DNA of 64,000 nucleotides from Actinoplanes sp. N902-109. Lineage in GTDB: Bacteria; Actinomycetota; Actinomycetes; Mycobacteriales; Micromonosporaceae. The position numbers and the translations under genes are program-made. This document shows positions 46,353 through 55,747 of this stretch, piece after piece; positions within the stretch are counted from its first letter, which is position 1; each line of letters begins with the position of its first letter. The notes beneath the pieces are model-generated. The model was given only the letters and a program-made list of their open reading frames with translations, was not told the origin of the DNA and ran no database searches. The stretch is taken from NCBI RefSeq assembly GCF_000389965.1, contig NC_021191.1, forward strand, positions 2,357,501 to 2,421,500, written 5' to 3'.

Positions 46353-46366
46353 CCGATGATCATCGG
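46353..46366. promoter_or_regulatory. Palindrome upstream of the NTF2-like gene
   Basis: CCGATGATCATCGG, perfect 14-bp palindrome, 14 bp before the GTG at 46381. Candidate operator; regulator unknown. Confidence 0.4.
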
Positions 46367-46380
46367 GTACTACGTGTTCC

Positions 46381-46770
46381 GTGCTGACTCCCACGGATCT
46401 GGACGGGCTCACCGACTTCTTCGACCGCTACGGCTCGGCCCTCACCCGGGGAGACGTCGCCGCCGTGGCCAACTGTTACGCCTTACCCGGCATGGTGGTC
46501 AGCGATTCGTACAGTTTCACGTTCACTTCGCCCGCGGCCGTCGCGCTGTCGTTCCTGGGCGCCGCGCCGGCGTACGCGGAACAGCAGATCGTGGCCGCCC
46601 ACGCGCAACTTCGCGACGTGCAGCGACTGAGCACGGCGCTGGCGCTGGTCGAGGTGGAATGGGAATATCTGGACAGCGTCGGCAACGCGGTGCCCGGCGA
46701 GAGCTACCGCTATCTGATCCGTTCGGACGCCGACGGGCCCCGCATCACCACGGTGATCGCGGCGCGCTGA
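46381..46770 (+). CDS. NTF2/SnoaL-like domain protein
   Basis: 129 residues, GTG start. Short alpha-plus-beta protein of the SnoaL/NTF2-like fold: helical opening (LDGLTDFFDRYGSALTRGD), then strands with WEYLDSVGNAVPGESYRYLI. Binding or catalysis cannot be read from sequence. Followed 13 bp later by the pullulanase gene, perhaps co-transcribed. Confidence 0.8.
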   Translation: MLTPTDLDGLTDFFDRYGSALTRGDVAAVANCYALPGMVVSDSYSFTFTSPAAVALSFLGAAPAYAEQQIVAAHAQLRDVQRLSTALALVEVEWEYLDSVGNAVPGESYRYLIRSDADGPRITTVIAAR

Positions 46771-46783
46771 CAAAATAATCTTC

Positions 46784-49700
46784 ATGAACTGGCTCGTCGT
46801 CCACTTCCCGTCCGCCGATCGACTGCTCTACGCATGGGGCGACATCGACGAGTCCGCGAAGACGCCCTTCCCCGGTGGTCACCCGTTCGCCGGGCAGGAC
46901 GCCGACGGACACTTCGCGTGGGTGCGCCTCGCCGAGGGCGCGCGCACCGTCGGCTTCCTGGTCATCCACCCCGACGGCAGCAAGGACGTCGCCGAGGACC
47001 GCTTCGTCGACCCGTCGGTCACCCCCGAGATCTGGCTGCAGCCGGGCGATCCCACGGTCTCGACCGTCGCGCCGCCGGCTGCCGGGCCTGCCGACGGCTT
47101 CGCCGTCATCCACTACCGCCGGCCCGATGGTGACTACTCCGGGTGGGGCCTGCACGCCTGGGAGGGCACGTTCGGCAAACCGCGGTGGGGTACGCCCACC
47201 GCGCCGGATTCCGCCGACTCCTTCGGGGCGGTGTTCCGCGTCCCGGTGCGGCCCGATGCGGCCGGTCTGCGCTACGTCCTGCACCGCGGGGACGAGAAGG
47301 ACCTGCCCGGCGACCAGCGCCTCGATCTGACCCTGAGCCGCGAGGTCTGGGTGCTCGCCGGGGAGGCTGCGCCCGTACGCCCGGATCTGGGGTCGCTCGG
47401 TCCTGAACTCGACCCCGCCCGGAGCCTGGCCGTGTTCGTGGACCGCACCACCATCGCCCTGCCCGGCGGGTTCGCCGACCGGGCCGACGGCTTCACGCTG
47501 GCCGCCGCGGCCGGGGGCGGGCTGCGGCGTGACGGCGACGAACTGGCCGGCGAGCACACGATCCTGCCGCTGACTCCGCGTCCCGGCGGGCTGTTCCAGG
47601 CGCAGAGCCGGCGCTTCCCGCACCTGCGTGCCTACCGTGCGTACGCGGTGCCCGAGCTCGGCGACAACGCGCTCGGTTACCTGCTGCGCGGCCAGCTGCT
47701 GGTGGCCGGCCGGGACGACCGTGGCCGGATCGTGGCGCTGACCGCCGTGCAACTGCCCGGCGTACTCGACGATCTGTACGCCGACGCCGTCGACGCCCCG
47801 CTCGGTCTGACCGGCGAGACACTGTCCGTGTGGGCGCCCACCGCACGCACGGTGGCCCTGGAACTGGCCAAGACGCCGGACAGCGAACCCAAGATCGTGC
47901 CGATGGACCGGGACGCGGCCACCGGCGTGTGGTCCGCCGCGATCAAGCGCAAGTGGCTGGGCCGCTACTACCGCTACCGCGTCGAGGTGTGGCACCCGGC
48001 CGCGCAGCGCATCGTGACCACCGCCGTCACCGATCCGTACTCGCTGTCGCTGTCCGTGGACTCCACCCACAGCCAGCTCGTCGACCTGGACGACCCGGCG
48101 CTCAAGCCGCCCGGGTGGGACACCCTCGCCAAGCCGCCCGCCGTCGCCCCCGCCCGCATGCAGATCGCCGAGCTGCACGTCCGCGACTTCTCGATCGCCG
48201 ACGAGACGGTCCCGGCGGCGCACCGCGGCACCTTCCTCGCGTTCGCCGACGAGGACTCGGCCGGCCTGCGGCACCTGCGGATGCTGGCCGACGCCGGGCT
48301 GACCCACGTGCACCTGCTGCCCGCGTTCGACTTCGCCACCGTGCCCGACCGCCGCGCCGACCAGGCCACGCCGCTGTGCGACCTCGCGTCGTTCCCGCCC
48401 GACTCGCCCGAGCAGCAACGCGCGGTCACCGCGGTCGCCGACGCGGACGGCTTCAACTGGGGATACGACCCGCTGCACTACACGGCACCCGAGGGCAGCT
48501 ACGCCAGCGAACCGGCCGGCAGCTCGCGCATCCTCGAGTTCCGCCGGATGGTCGCCGCGCTCAACGCCGCCGGGCTGCGCGTCGTCATGGACGTCGTCTA
48601 CAACCACACGATGGCCGACGGGCTGGCGCCCTTCAGCGTGCTCGACCGGGTCGTGCCCGGCTACTACCACCGGCTGCTCGACGACGGTACGGTCGCCGAG
48701 TCCACCTGCTGCTCCAACACCGCCCCGGAACACGCCATGATGGGCCGGCTGGTCGTCGACTCGCTGCGCACCTGGGCCGTCGAGCACAAGGTGGACGGCT
48801 TCCGCTTCGACCTGATGGGCCACCACCCCCGGGCCAACATCCTGGCCGCCCAGCGGGCGCTGGGCCCGGAGATCTACCTGTACGGCGAGGGGTGGAACTT
48901 CGGCGAGGTGGCCTATGACGCCCGCTTCGCCCAGGCCACCCAGGTCAACATGGCGGGCACCGGCGTCGGCACGTTCGACGACCGGATGCGCGACGCGATC
49001 CGCGGCGGCGGCGCCCACGGCGACCCCAGCGTGCGCGGGTACGCCACCGGGCTCGGGCCGGCCGTGTCGCTGAGCGTGCACGACCGGCTCAAGGTCGGCC
49101 TGTCCGGGGCGCTGGCCACCTATCGCTTCACGACCCACACCGGCGTCGAGCACAGCGGCGCGCAGATCGACTACAACGGCTCACCGAGCGGCTACACCGC
49201 CGCGCCGGGCGAATGCGTCAGCTACGTCGACGCCCACGACAACGAGATCCTGTACGACGCACTGGCCTTCAAGCTGCCCCGCGACCTGCCCATGATCGAC
49301 CGGGCCCGGCTGCAGGTGCTCGCCCTGGCGCTGGTGGTGCTGGGGCAGGGCGTGAGCTTCTTCGCCCTCGGCAGCGAACGCCTGCGGTCCAAGTCGCTCG
49401 ACCGCAACTCCTACAACTCCGGCGACTGGTTCAACCAGATCGTCTGGGACACCGGCGCCGGCAACGGCTTCGGCCGCGGCCTGCCCCCGCTGCCGGACAA
49501 CGCGGACAACTGGCCCCATGCCCGCCCGCTGCTGGCCGACCCCGGCCTCGTCCCGCCGGCCGAGATCATCGACCTGACCACCGCCCGCTTCGCCGAGCTG
49601 CTGCGCATCCACCGCTCCACCCCGGTCTTCGGCCTGCCGACGGCCGAGGAGGTGCAACGGCGGCTCACCTTCCCGCTGGGTGGTCCCGCCGAGACCCCCG

Positions 49701-49960
49701 GCGTGATCGTCATGTGTCTCGACGGCACCGGCCTCGACCCGCGCTGGAGCACGGTGGTCACCGTCTTCAACGCCCGCGAGGACACGGTGGCGCAGGTCGT
49801 GCCGGCGCTCGCCGGGGTGCCGCTCACCCTGCACCCCGAGCTTGCCGGCTCGGCCGACCCCGTGATCCGTACGGCCACCGCCGACCCGGCCACCGGCACG
49901 CTGACGGTGCCGCCGCGCTCGGTCACGGTGTTCGTCGCCGTCATCGCAGGTGCGGGATGA
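46784..49960 (+). CDS. pulA: Pullulanase-type alpha-1,6-glucosidase
   Basis: 1058 residues, no signal peptide, so an intracellular debranching enzyme. N-terminal PUD-like and CBM48-type domains (to about 470), then a GH13 barrel. Conserved regions: DVVYNHT (603-609), DGFRFDLMGHH with the nucleophile D676, GEGWNFG with general acid E702, VDAHDNE with stabilising D819. C-terminal all-beta domain. Cleaves alpha-1,6 branches of glycogen/dextrin. Overlaps the convergent LLM gene by 20 bp. Confidence 0.94.
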   Translation: MNWLVVHFPSADRLLYAWGDIDESAKTPFPGGHPFAGQDADGHFAWVRLAEGARTVGFLVIHPDGSKDVAEDRFVDPSVTPEIWLQPGDPTVSTVAPPAAGPADGFAVIHYRRPDGDYSGWGLHAWEGTFGKPRWGTPTAPDSADSFGAVFRVPVRPDAAGLRYVLHRGDEKDLPGDQRLDLTLSREVWVLAGEAAPVRPDLGSLGPELDPARSLAVFVDRTTIALPGGFADRADGFTLAAAAGGGLRRDGDELAGEHTILPLTPRPGGLFQAQSRRFPHLRAYRAYAVPELGDNALGYLLRGQLLVAGRDDRGRIVALTAVQLPGVLDDLYADAVDAPLGLTGETLSVWAPTARTVALELAKTPDSEPKIVPMDRDAATGVWSAAIKRKWLGRYYRYRVEVWHPAAQRIVTTAVTDPYSLSLSVDSTHSQLVDLDDPALKPPGWDTLAKPPAVAPARMQIAELHVRDFSIADETVPAAHRGTFLAFADEDSAGLRHLRMLADAGLTHVHLLPAFDFATVPDRRADQATPLCDLASFPPDSPEQQRAVTAVADADGFNWGYDPLHYTAPEGSYASEPAGSSRILEFRRMVAALNAAGLRVVMDVVYNHTMADGLAPFSVLDRVVPGYYHRLLDDGTVAESTCCSNTAPEHAMMGRLVVDSLRTWAVEHKVDGFRFDLMGHHPRANILAAQRALGPEIYLYGEGWNFGEVAYDARFAQATQVNMAGTGVGTFDDRMRDAIRGGGAHGDPSVRGYATGLGPAVSLSVHDRLKVGLSGALATYRFTTHTGVEHSGAQIDYNGSPSGYTAAPGECVSYVDAHDNEILYDALAFKLPRDLPMIDRARLQVLALALVVLGQGVSFFALGSERLRSKSLDRNSYNSGDWFNQIVWDTGAGNGFGRGLPPLPDNADNWPHARPLLADPGLVPPAEIIDLTTARFAELLRIHRSTPVFGLPTAEEVQRRLTFPLGGPAETPGVIVMCLDGTGLDPRWSTVVTVFNAREDTVAQVVPALAGVPLTLHPELAGSADPVIRTATADPATGTLTVPPRSVTVFVAVIAGAG

Positions 49961-50783
49961 CCCCGGCGAACGCCTCCATGTGCGGTTCCAGCACGCCGTA
50001 ATAGGTGATCCCGAGCTCGTCGCGGTAACGCAGCAGCCGCTCCGCGATCGCCTGGTCGGAGCCGCACAGCACACTCGGCAGCCCGAACAACTGATCGTCG
50101 GGCAGGCCGGTGGCGGCCCGGGCGATGGTCAGGTCCAGCCCGGCCGGGTCGGGCCCGACCGCGCCGACGATCAGGTTGAGCTCCAGGTTGTCGAAGCGGT
50201 CACCGGCGGCCTCCCGGACGACGGCGACCCGGTCGGCCAGGGCCTGCTCCGGCGCGACGCCCGGGGTGAGCGCCGCCTGCACCGAGAAGCCGACGATGTC
50301 GGCCTCCCGGCCGGCCAGCTCCAGCAGCCGCCGCCCGGCCCCGGCCAGCAGCACCGGCGGGTCCGGGCGGTCCGGTTCGGCGGCGAGCCGTTCGCGTACC
50401 TCGTGCAGCGTCGCGGCCAGCTGCCGCAACCGTTCGGCGCCGGACCCGAACGGCAGCCCGGCCGCAGCGAACTCGTGCTCCAGGTAGCCGGTGCCCAGCC
50501 CCAGCTCCAACCGGCCGCCGGTGAGCCGGTGGGTGTCGGCGACGTCGCGGGCCAGCACCCAGGGCCGGTACAGCGCGGTGTTGAGCACGAACGTCCCCAG
50601 GCGCATCGTGGTGACGTCGGCGGCGGCGACCAGCGCCGGGAAGGGCGCGGTCAACCCCAGATGATCGGGCAGCTGGAGCACGTCGTAGCCGAGGCTCTCG
50701 GCCCGTCGCACCTTGTCCAGCCACCCGGCGCGGGACGTGACGCCGGTCAGCGCCACCCCGAAACGAAACGATCGGCCGGGCAT
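49941..50783 (-). CDS. LLM class F420-dependent oxidoreductase
   Basis: 280 residues from ATG 50783. Luciferase-like TIM barrel: LPDHLGLTAPFPALVAAADVT, then LGTFVLNTALYRPWVLARDV and LELGLGTGYLEHEF are the F420/FMN-binding segments of the TIGR03621-like subgroup. Substrate unknown. Divergent from a pentapeptide-repeat gene. Confidence 0.9.
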   Translation of the reverse strand: MPGRSFRFGVALTGVTSRAGWLDKVRRAESLGYDVLQLPDHLGLTAPFPALVAAADVTTMRLGTFVLNTALYRPWVLARDVADTHRLTGGRLELGLGTGYLEHEFAAAGLPFGSGAERLRQLAATLHEVRERLAAEPDRPDPPVLLAGAGRRLLELAGREADIVGFSVQAALTPGVAPEQALADRVAVVREAAGDRFDNLELNLIVGAVGPDPAGLDLTIARAATGLPDDQLFGLPSVLCGSDQAIAERLLRYRDELGITYYGVLEPHMEAFAGVIPHLR

Positions 50784-50877
50784 CCGTCCATTATGGCCCC
50801 GGAACGGCCCGGCTCGTACCCGGCTTTCTCGCCGGACCGCCGCGGTTCTTGTCGTGACCGAGCGGCACAATGCCCGC

Positions 50878-51759
50878 ATGACATCGACCTGGATGCTGCG
50901 GCGCTGGTGGCCGGCAGCCGGGGCGGCCGTCGTGGCCCTCGCCGCGGTGGCGCTCACGCTCGTCCCCGCCCTGCTGTATCCGCCGCTGTCCCAGCGTGAC
51001 CTGCGCGGCGTCACCGACCCGCGGGCCCGCATCGAGCTGCAGCAGGCCCAGTCCAAGCTCGCCACCGAGGCGCGGGCCGCGGTGCTCCAGGCCATCGCCG
51101 GTCTGCTGGTCGCGGTCGGTGCCGCCGCGACGTGGCGCCAGGTGCGGATCAGCCGCGAGGGCCAGCTCACCGACCGGTTCGGGCGGGCCGTGGAGCAGCT
51201 CGGCAGCGCCAACCCCAACGTCCGGGTGGGCGGCATCTACGCCCTCGAACGCATCTCCCGCAACTCGCCGGACGACCGTCACCACATCCAGTACCTGCTG
51301 AGTTCGTTCGTCCGGCAGCAGGCATCGCTCGCGGCCACCACCGGCGCGGCCCCGGTCGACACGGCGCTGCCGTGGATGCGGGTCCGGGCCCCCGACGTCC
51401 AGGCGGCGATGGGCGTTCTCGGCAGACGGCCGCCCGATCGGCGGCAGCCCGTGCTCTACCTGTCCCGCATGGACCTGCGCAGTGTCGCCCTGAACGACGC
51501 CAACCTCACCGGCGCCAAGCTGCGCCATGCGAATCTCGCGCGGGCCGTGCTCATCGGCGCCCGCCTGGACGCCGCCGATCTGACCGGTGCCGACCTGCGC
51601 TCCGCCCATCTGGAAGGGGCCTCGCTGACCGGCGCGGACCTGACGGGGGCGCTCCTCGACGGCGCGGTGCTGCTGCGCGCGCGGGCCGACCCGGCCACCC
51701 GCTGGCCGGCCGGCTACGACCCGGACCGTCTCGGCAAGCTCGGCGTCATCGTCGCGTGA
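50878..51759 (+). CDS. Membrane protein with C-terminal pentapeptide repeats
   Basis: 293 residues. Two hydrophobic segments near 12-30 and 60-78 (GAAVVALAAVALTLVPALL and VLQAIAGLLVAVGAAATW), a middle region with GRAVEQLGSANPNVRVGGIYALERI, then about nine A(D/N)LxG-type pentapeptides (YLSRMDLRSVALNDANLTGA onward). This arrangement is common among cyanobacterial and actinobacterial membrane proteins of unknown role. A GTG 24 bp upstream is an alternative start. Confidence 0.85.
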   Translation: MTSTWMLRRWWPAAGAAVVALAAVALTLVPALLYPPLSQRDLRGVTDPRARIELQQAQSKLATEARAAVLQAIAGLLVAVGAAATWRQVRISREGQLTDRFGRAVEQLGSANPNVRVGGIYALERISRNSPDDRHHIQYLLSSFVRQQASLAATTGAAPVDTALPWMRVRAPDVQAAMGVLGRRPPDRRQPVLYLSRMDLRSVALNDANLTGAKLRHANLARAVLIGARLDAADLTGADLRSAHLEGASLTGADLTGALLDGAVLLRARADPATRWPAGYDPDRLGKLGVIVA

Positions 51760-51838
51760 CCGCACACCACGACGGCGCAGCCCTCGGCAACGGGCGCCGC
51801 TTCGTCCGACGTGCTGCAGGCACCCCGGCTGTGCCCGC

Positions 51839-52381
51839 TCATGGTGTCGCCACCCAGCTCAGCAGAATGGTCCGGTTCAGGTCCGGGCTGGGCACCTCCC
51901 GCAGGATGTCGATGATGACCCAGAACTCGGCGTCGGTGCCGGACTCGATGTCGAACCGCCAGGCGTAGTCAACGATCGGTCGCAGCACGTAGGTGTCATC
52001 CGCGAACCCGTCGGCGTACGTGGGTGTGAGCGCGACATTGCGAAGTTCCGGCGCCGCATGCGGGCATTTCATCACCAGCGTCATGCCGGCGTGCAGTTGC
52101 CCGGTCACCGGATGCTGGCACAGACCCGACTGAACAGCACCGGAGTTGCCCGCGGGCCCGGCCGGGCCCCGCTGGTTCCAAGCCAGTCTCTTCTCGGCCT
52201 TCTTGCATTTCGCGCCGGCGTCCGCGTCGATGATGCGGACCGAACCGCCGGGTCCGACGCACGACTGGATCCGGCCGTCGGCCGAGGGCACGGAGGCGGA
52301 TGCCGACGCACCGATCGCCAGGACGATCAGCCCGGCCAGCGCGATCCCCGCCGTCCGGTACGACAACGTGTGGCTACTCAT
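51839..52381 (-). CDS. Secreted hypothetical protein
   Basis: 180 residues. Signal peptide LSYRTAGIALAGLIVLAIGA with ASASASVPSAD cleavage region. Two early cysteines (QSCVGPGGSVR, AKCKKAEKR), short collagen-like GPAGPAGN, then two Cys (GLCQHP, MKCPHA) and a beta-rich C-terminal part (YVLRPIVDYAWRFDIES). Likely an exported domain protein of unknown function. Start ATG 52381. Confidence 0.75.
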   Translation of the reverse strand: MSSHTLSYRTAGIALAGLIVLAIGASASASVPSADGRIQSCVGPGGSVRIIDADAGAKCKKAEKRLAWNQRGPAGPAGNSGAVQSGLCQHPVTGQLHAGMTLVMKCPHAAPELRNVALTPTYADGFADDTYVLRPIVDYAWRFDIESGTDAEFWVIIDILREVPSPDLNRTILLSWVATP

Positions 52382-52492
52382 GACGCTCCTCCTGATCGAC
52401 AACCTGTCACCAGGGCAACGAGCAAGATCGCGCGGCGATGTCGTACCCCCGGGGCAGGATGGCGCGTGACATCCTGGTGGAGGAGGCTCGCG

Positions 52493-52840
52493 ATGGTTGA
52501 CGCAAACGATGTGCGCCGGCTGGCGCTGGGGCTGGCGGACGTCGAGGAGATCCCGAGCGCCGGCTTCGACTTCCGGGTGGCCGGCAAGGGCTTCGTGTGG
52601 TCCTATCCCGAACGGCAGCCCGGGAAGCCCCGCGTCATCCGCACCGACATAGCGGTGCTGTTCGTCGGTGACGAGGCGGAGAAGCAGGCGCTGGTGCTCG
52701 GCGAGCCCGGCACGTTCTTCACCACGCCCGGCTACAACGGGCTCCCGCTCGTGATGGTGCGTCTGCCCGAAGTGGATGCCGCACGCCTCGAAGAACTGAT
52801 CACCGACGCCTGGGACATGCGGAAAAATGTACATTCCTAA
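52493..52840 (+). CDS. MmcQ/YjbR family protein
   Basis: 115 residues from ATG 52493 with GGAGGAGG upstream. YjbR-like small DNA-binding fold: EEIPSAGFDFRVAGKGFVW and ARLEELITDAWDMR are recognisable. Function unclear. It overlaps the next gene by 14 bp, and together with it and the methyltransferase forms a three-gene operon. Confidence 0.85.
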   Translation: MVDANDVRRLALGLADVEEIPSAGFDFRVAGKGFVWSYPERQPGKPRVIRTDIAVLFVGDEAEKQALVLGEPGTFFTTPGYNGLPLVMVRLPEVDAARLEELITDAWDMRKNVHS

Positions 52841-53441
52841 GCACTTCGCCCCGACCGACGCGACCGTTCGCGAGCTGTTGACCGGCGCCCGGACCGCGGA
52901 TCTGATCACCAGCACAGCCGACGGCCTGCTGGCGACCTATCTGCCGGTCCTCTACGACAGCGAACACCATGCGCTGCTGGCTCATGTGGCCCGCAACAAC
53001 GACCAATGGCGCCGGCCCCCGGTGGGCGAGGCCATGGCCATCGTGCGCGGCCCCGACGCCTACGTCAGCCCGTCCTGGTACGCCACGAAAGCCGAGCACG
53101 GCCGCGTGGTGCCGACCTGGAACTACACCACCGCCCACGTGTACGGAACACTGGTCGTCCACGACGACCCGGGCTGGCTCGAAGCCATCGTCCGCCGCCT
53201 GACCGGCAGCCACGAATCCGGCCGCGACCACGCCTGGTCCGTCGACGACGCCCCGCCCGACTACATAGCGGGCCAACTGCGAGCCATCGTCGGCGTCGAA
53301 CTCCGGATCACCCGCGTCGAGGCCAAGGTCAAGATGAGCCAGAACCGCCCGCCCGCCGACATCGACGGCGTGATCGCGGGCTATGCCGCCGCGGGGAACG
53401 ACTCGATGACCGAGGCCATGCGTCAGGCCCGACCGTCATGA
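52827..53441 (+). CDS. PaiB-like FMN-binding regulator
   Basis: 204 residues. PaiB family: MYIPKHFAPTD, LPVLYDSEHHALLAHVARNN, YVSPSWYATKAEHGRVVPTWNY, then AGQLRAIVGVELRITRVEAKVKMSQNR. The family was described as negative regulators of sporulation/protease genes and binds FMN or heme. Overlaps its neighbours by 14 and 4 bp (ATGA). Confidence 0.9.
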   Translation: MYIPKHFAPTDATVRELLTGARTADLITSTADGLLATYLPVLYDSEHHALLAHVARNNDQWRRPPVGEAMAIVRGPDAYVSPSWYATKAEHGRVVPTWNYTTAHVYGTLVVHDDPGWLEAIVRRLTGSHESGRDHAWSVDDAPPDYIAGQLRAIVGVELRITRVEAKVKMSQNRPPADIDGVIAGYAAAGNDSMTEAMRQARPS

Positions 53442-54154
53442 CACGGCCCTTCTACACCAGCCACGCCGACCTCTACGACAAGCTGATCACCGACCCGGTC
53501 GAGCCGTGGGTCGCCGCCGTGCATGCCCTGCTGGGCGGCGTGCCGGCTCGTTCTCCCGGTGCGGGCCGGGCACCTTCCGAGGGTGCGCCTGCCCGGATCC
53601 TCGACGCTGGGTGTGGCACCGGGCGGCATGCGGCTGCGCTGATCGCTCTCGGACACCGGGTCGACCTGGCCGATGCCTCCGCCGAGCTGCTGGCGCTGGC
53701 CGCCCGGCGCTGCCCCGGTGCCCGTACGATGCTGGTCGATCTCTGTGCCTGGCAGCCGCCGCCGGACTACGACGCGGTGGCCTGCCGTGGCGTCCTGAAC
53801 GACATGATCACCGACGAGGACCGGGCAGCGGCGGTCACGGCCCTGGCCAGCGCCCTGCGGCCCGGCGGACGGCTGTTCCTCGACGTACGCGACGCCGCGG
53901 CCACCCGGGCCCGCTCCGTCACCCGCCTGTCCTACACCAGCCACGCCTCCTGGGACGGCGGCCTGCTCACGATCGCGGAACAATTCGGCGACGAGCCCGT
54001 CCACCACTTCACCATGCGCCCGTGGACGATCGCGGAGCTGACCTCCCGCCTGACCGCCAACGGCCTGACCGGCATCACCATCGACCCGGGAGTCGGCCGC
54101 CGCACCCCGGACCGCCTCTTCGTCACAGCGACCCGTGCCATGCCTGGCCTTTGA
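53438..54154 (+). CDS. SAM-dependent methyltransferase
   Basis: 238 residues. Class I Rossmann fold: ILDAGCGTGRHAAAL (motif I), VDLADASAELLALA, YDAVACRGVLNDM, LRPGGRLFLDVRD. Substrate unknown. ATGA overlap with paiB-like gene; last of a three-gene operon. Confidence 0.9.
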   Translation: MTRPFYTSHADLYDKLITDPVEPWVAAVHALLGGVPARSPGAGRAPSEGAPARILDAGCGTGRHAAALIALGHRVDLADASAELLALAARRCPGARTMLVDLCAWQPPPDYDAVACRGVLNDMITDEDRAAAVTALASALRPGGRLFLDVRDAAATRARSVTRLSYTSHASWDGGLLTIAEQFGDEPVHHFTMRPWTIAELTSRLTANGLTGITIDPGVGRRTPDRLFVTATRAMPGL

Positions 54155-54390
54155 CGGCATCGCCCTGCCGCACCCGGCTCCTCGGCACGGCCACCTGCGG
54201 CTCCCTGTCGTAGTCGCCGCACCTCGGGGCCGCCTCTTCTTCCCGGCCTCGCTTTCTTCCCGGGCTCGCCTTCTTCCCGGGCTCGCCCCGCCTTGACGCC
54301 CCGGCCGGCGGCGTTGTGACTTCCTGGCGCGGCGGTGGCATCATGGCGTGCCGATGGACCGGTGACGGTACGAGACCTGGGGGAAGTGAC

Positions 54391-54849
54391 GTGCGGGCAT
54401 TACCGATGCTGGGAGCCGCAACGCTGCTGGCGCTGGCAGCCGGCTGCACATCATCGTCAGATTCGGACAAGCCCCCGTCGCAGCAACCACCGTCCACCGC
54501 CGCGTCCCCGCCCGCCTGGGTCGAGCCACCCAACTACAGCTTCGTCGTCGAGCGCCGCTGCGAAGGCAAGGAATCCCTCGGCACCTACCGGGTAACCGTG
54601 ACAGCAGGCCAAGTCGCGTCCTCGGAACGCACCGACGGCAAGACCGCGGCCGGCGAGGAGGAGATCGAGGTCCCCACCCTGAGCGGCCTCCTCGACCTCG
54701 CCCACACCGCAGCCGACGACGGCGGCACGATGACCACCAGCGCCGACCCCGCGGACGGCCACCCGACCGCGGTCTCGTTCGACGTCTCCGACGGCCAGGA
54801 CAACGAGGACAACACCTGCTTCCTCATCTCCGACTACAAACTGAGCTGA
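54391..54849 (+). CDS. Lipoprotein, DUF6174-like
   Basis: 152 residues from GTG 54391 after GGGGGAAG. Signal sequence ends in a lipobox LAAGC (Cys near residue 19), then a Ser/Pro linker and a domain FVVERRCEGKESLGTYRVTVTAGQV, which matches the DUF6174 pattern. Anchored outside the membrane; function unknown. One further Cys (NTCFLIS) could pair with ERRCEG. Confidence 0.8.
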   Translation: MRALPMLGAATLLALAAGCTSSSDSDKPPSQQPPSTAASPPAWVEPPNYSFVVERRCEGKESLGTYRVTVTAGQVASSERTDGKTAAGEEEIEVPTLSGLLDLAHTAADDGGTMTTSADPADGHPTAVSFDVSDGQDNEDNTCFLISDYKLS

Positions 54850-54919
54850 CGCCGCCCTCCGCAGCGACACCACAGGCGTCCTGACCGCGCGACCATCCTC
54901 ATCCGCCGCCGTCGGCCCC

Positions 54920-55691
54920 TCAGGAGGGACGGCCGCCGGAAGCCCACCGATGCACCTCGATCGCGGCGTACCGCCGGGCGTCCAGAACGGCGCGGCCCAG
55001 CTGGCCTCGGGGCTCAGTGACGGCGCCGAGCAGATCCCGTCCTACCACCTCGCGCGCCGCCTCGGCGTCATCCGCGCGGACCAGCTCTGCCGTCCCCAAC
55101 CACATCGCGCCGTCGTCCGACAACAGCGGCCCATGAGCAATCACGTCATCCCGATCACCCGGCACCCCGCCCCGGCGATCGACCGACTCGCCCCCGCACC
55201 CCGAGCCGTCCCCGCGTCCGCATCTCGGCCGAGGTGTGCGACCGCCGCGTCCAGGACCCCGTCCGGAGCAAGCGAATCGCCGGCCGCCTCGACGCCGAGC
55301 CCCAGCACCAGGAACCGATTCCCGTTCCGCAGGCCGTCAGGGGACTCCCACATCGTCCGGCCCAGCATGGTGTGCCACCGTCGCAGCAGCACATCGCGAT
55401 AGGCCCCGGCCTGATGTCCCGGCTCCTCGAAAGCGAACGCCCGAGCTGCCGCCGCATCGGGCAGGTCGAGTATGTGCACGCTCCCCGTAAGCGTCCCCCC
55501 GTCAGCGTTTCCCCGTGAGCGTTTCCCCGTCAGCCGCGAACGTCGGCCCACGAGCGATCATCCCCGCCGCGAATCGATCCAGGTAGGACCAGTGCTGTTC
55601 GCGTATCGCCATCCGCAGCGGCCCGGACCGAGCCGATCGCGGAAGCGGCGGTCGGGCTCATCGAGGGCAGGTGCCGGCAGAAGAACTTCAT
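54920..55691 (-). pseudogene. Decayed two-domain YCII-family gene
   Basis: Segments of one YCII protein lie in three frames. Start MKFFCRHLP (55691); a second frame with FRDRLGP; a third with LRMAIREQHWSYLDRFAAGM and ARGPTFAADG; then LTGSVHILDLPDAAAARAFAFEEPGHQ and LLRRWHTMLGRTMWE; and a later YCII half AHGPLLSDDGAMWLGTAEL with AIEVHRW. A 14-bp tandem repeat (55483-55534) sits at one break and adds 28 bp. A 5-bp excess (GGCCG) sits at another. The mixture of frames and duplications shows recent decay. Segment order was matched to my memory of the family. Confidence 0.75.
55483..55534. repeat. 14-bp tandem repeat inside the YCII pseudogene
   Basis: Units CCCCGTAAGCGTCC, CCCCGTCAGCGTTT, CCCCGTGAGCGTTT and a partial fourth unit. 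Period 14 is not a multiple of three, so two extra units shift the frame and introduce the stop seen in the minus frame. Confidence 0.85.
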
Positions 55692-55747
55692 GCCGTAGAT
55701 CCTGATCCGCAATCCCGTCCGGCGCAGGCGCATTCGGCCACTCCACA

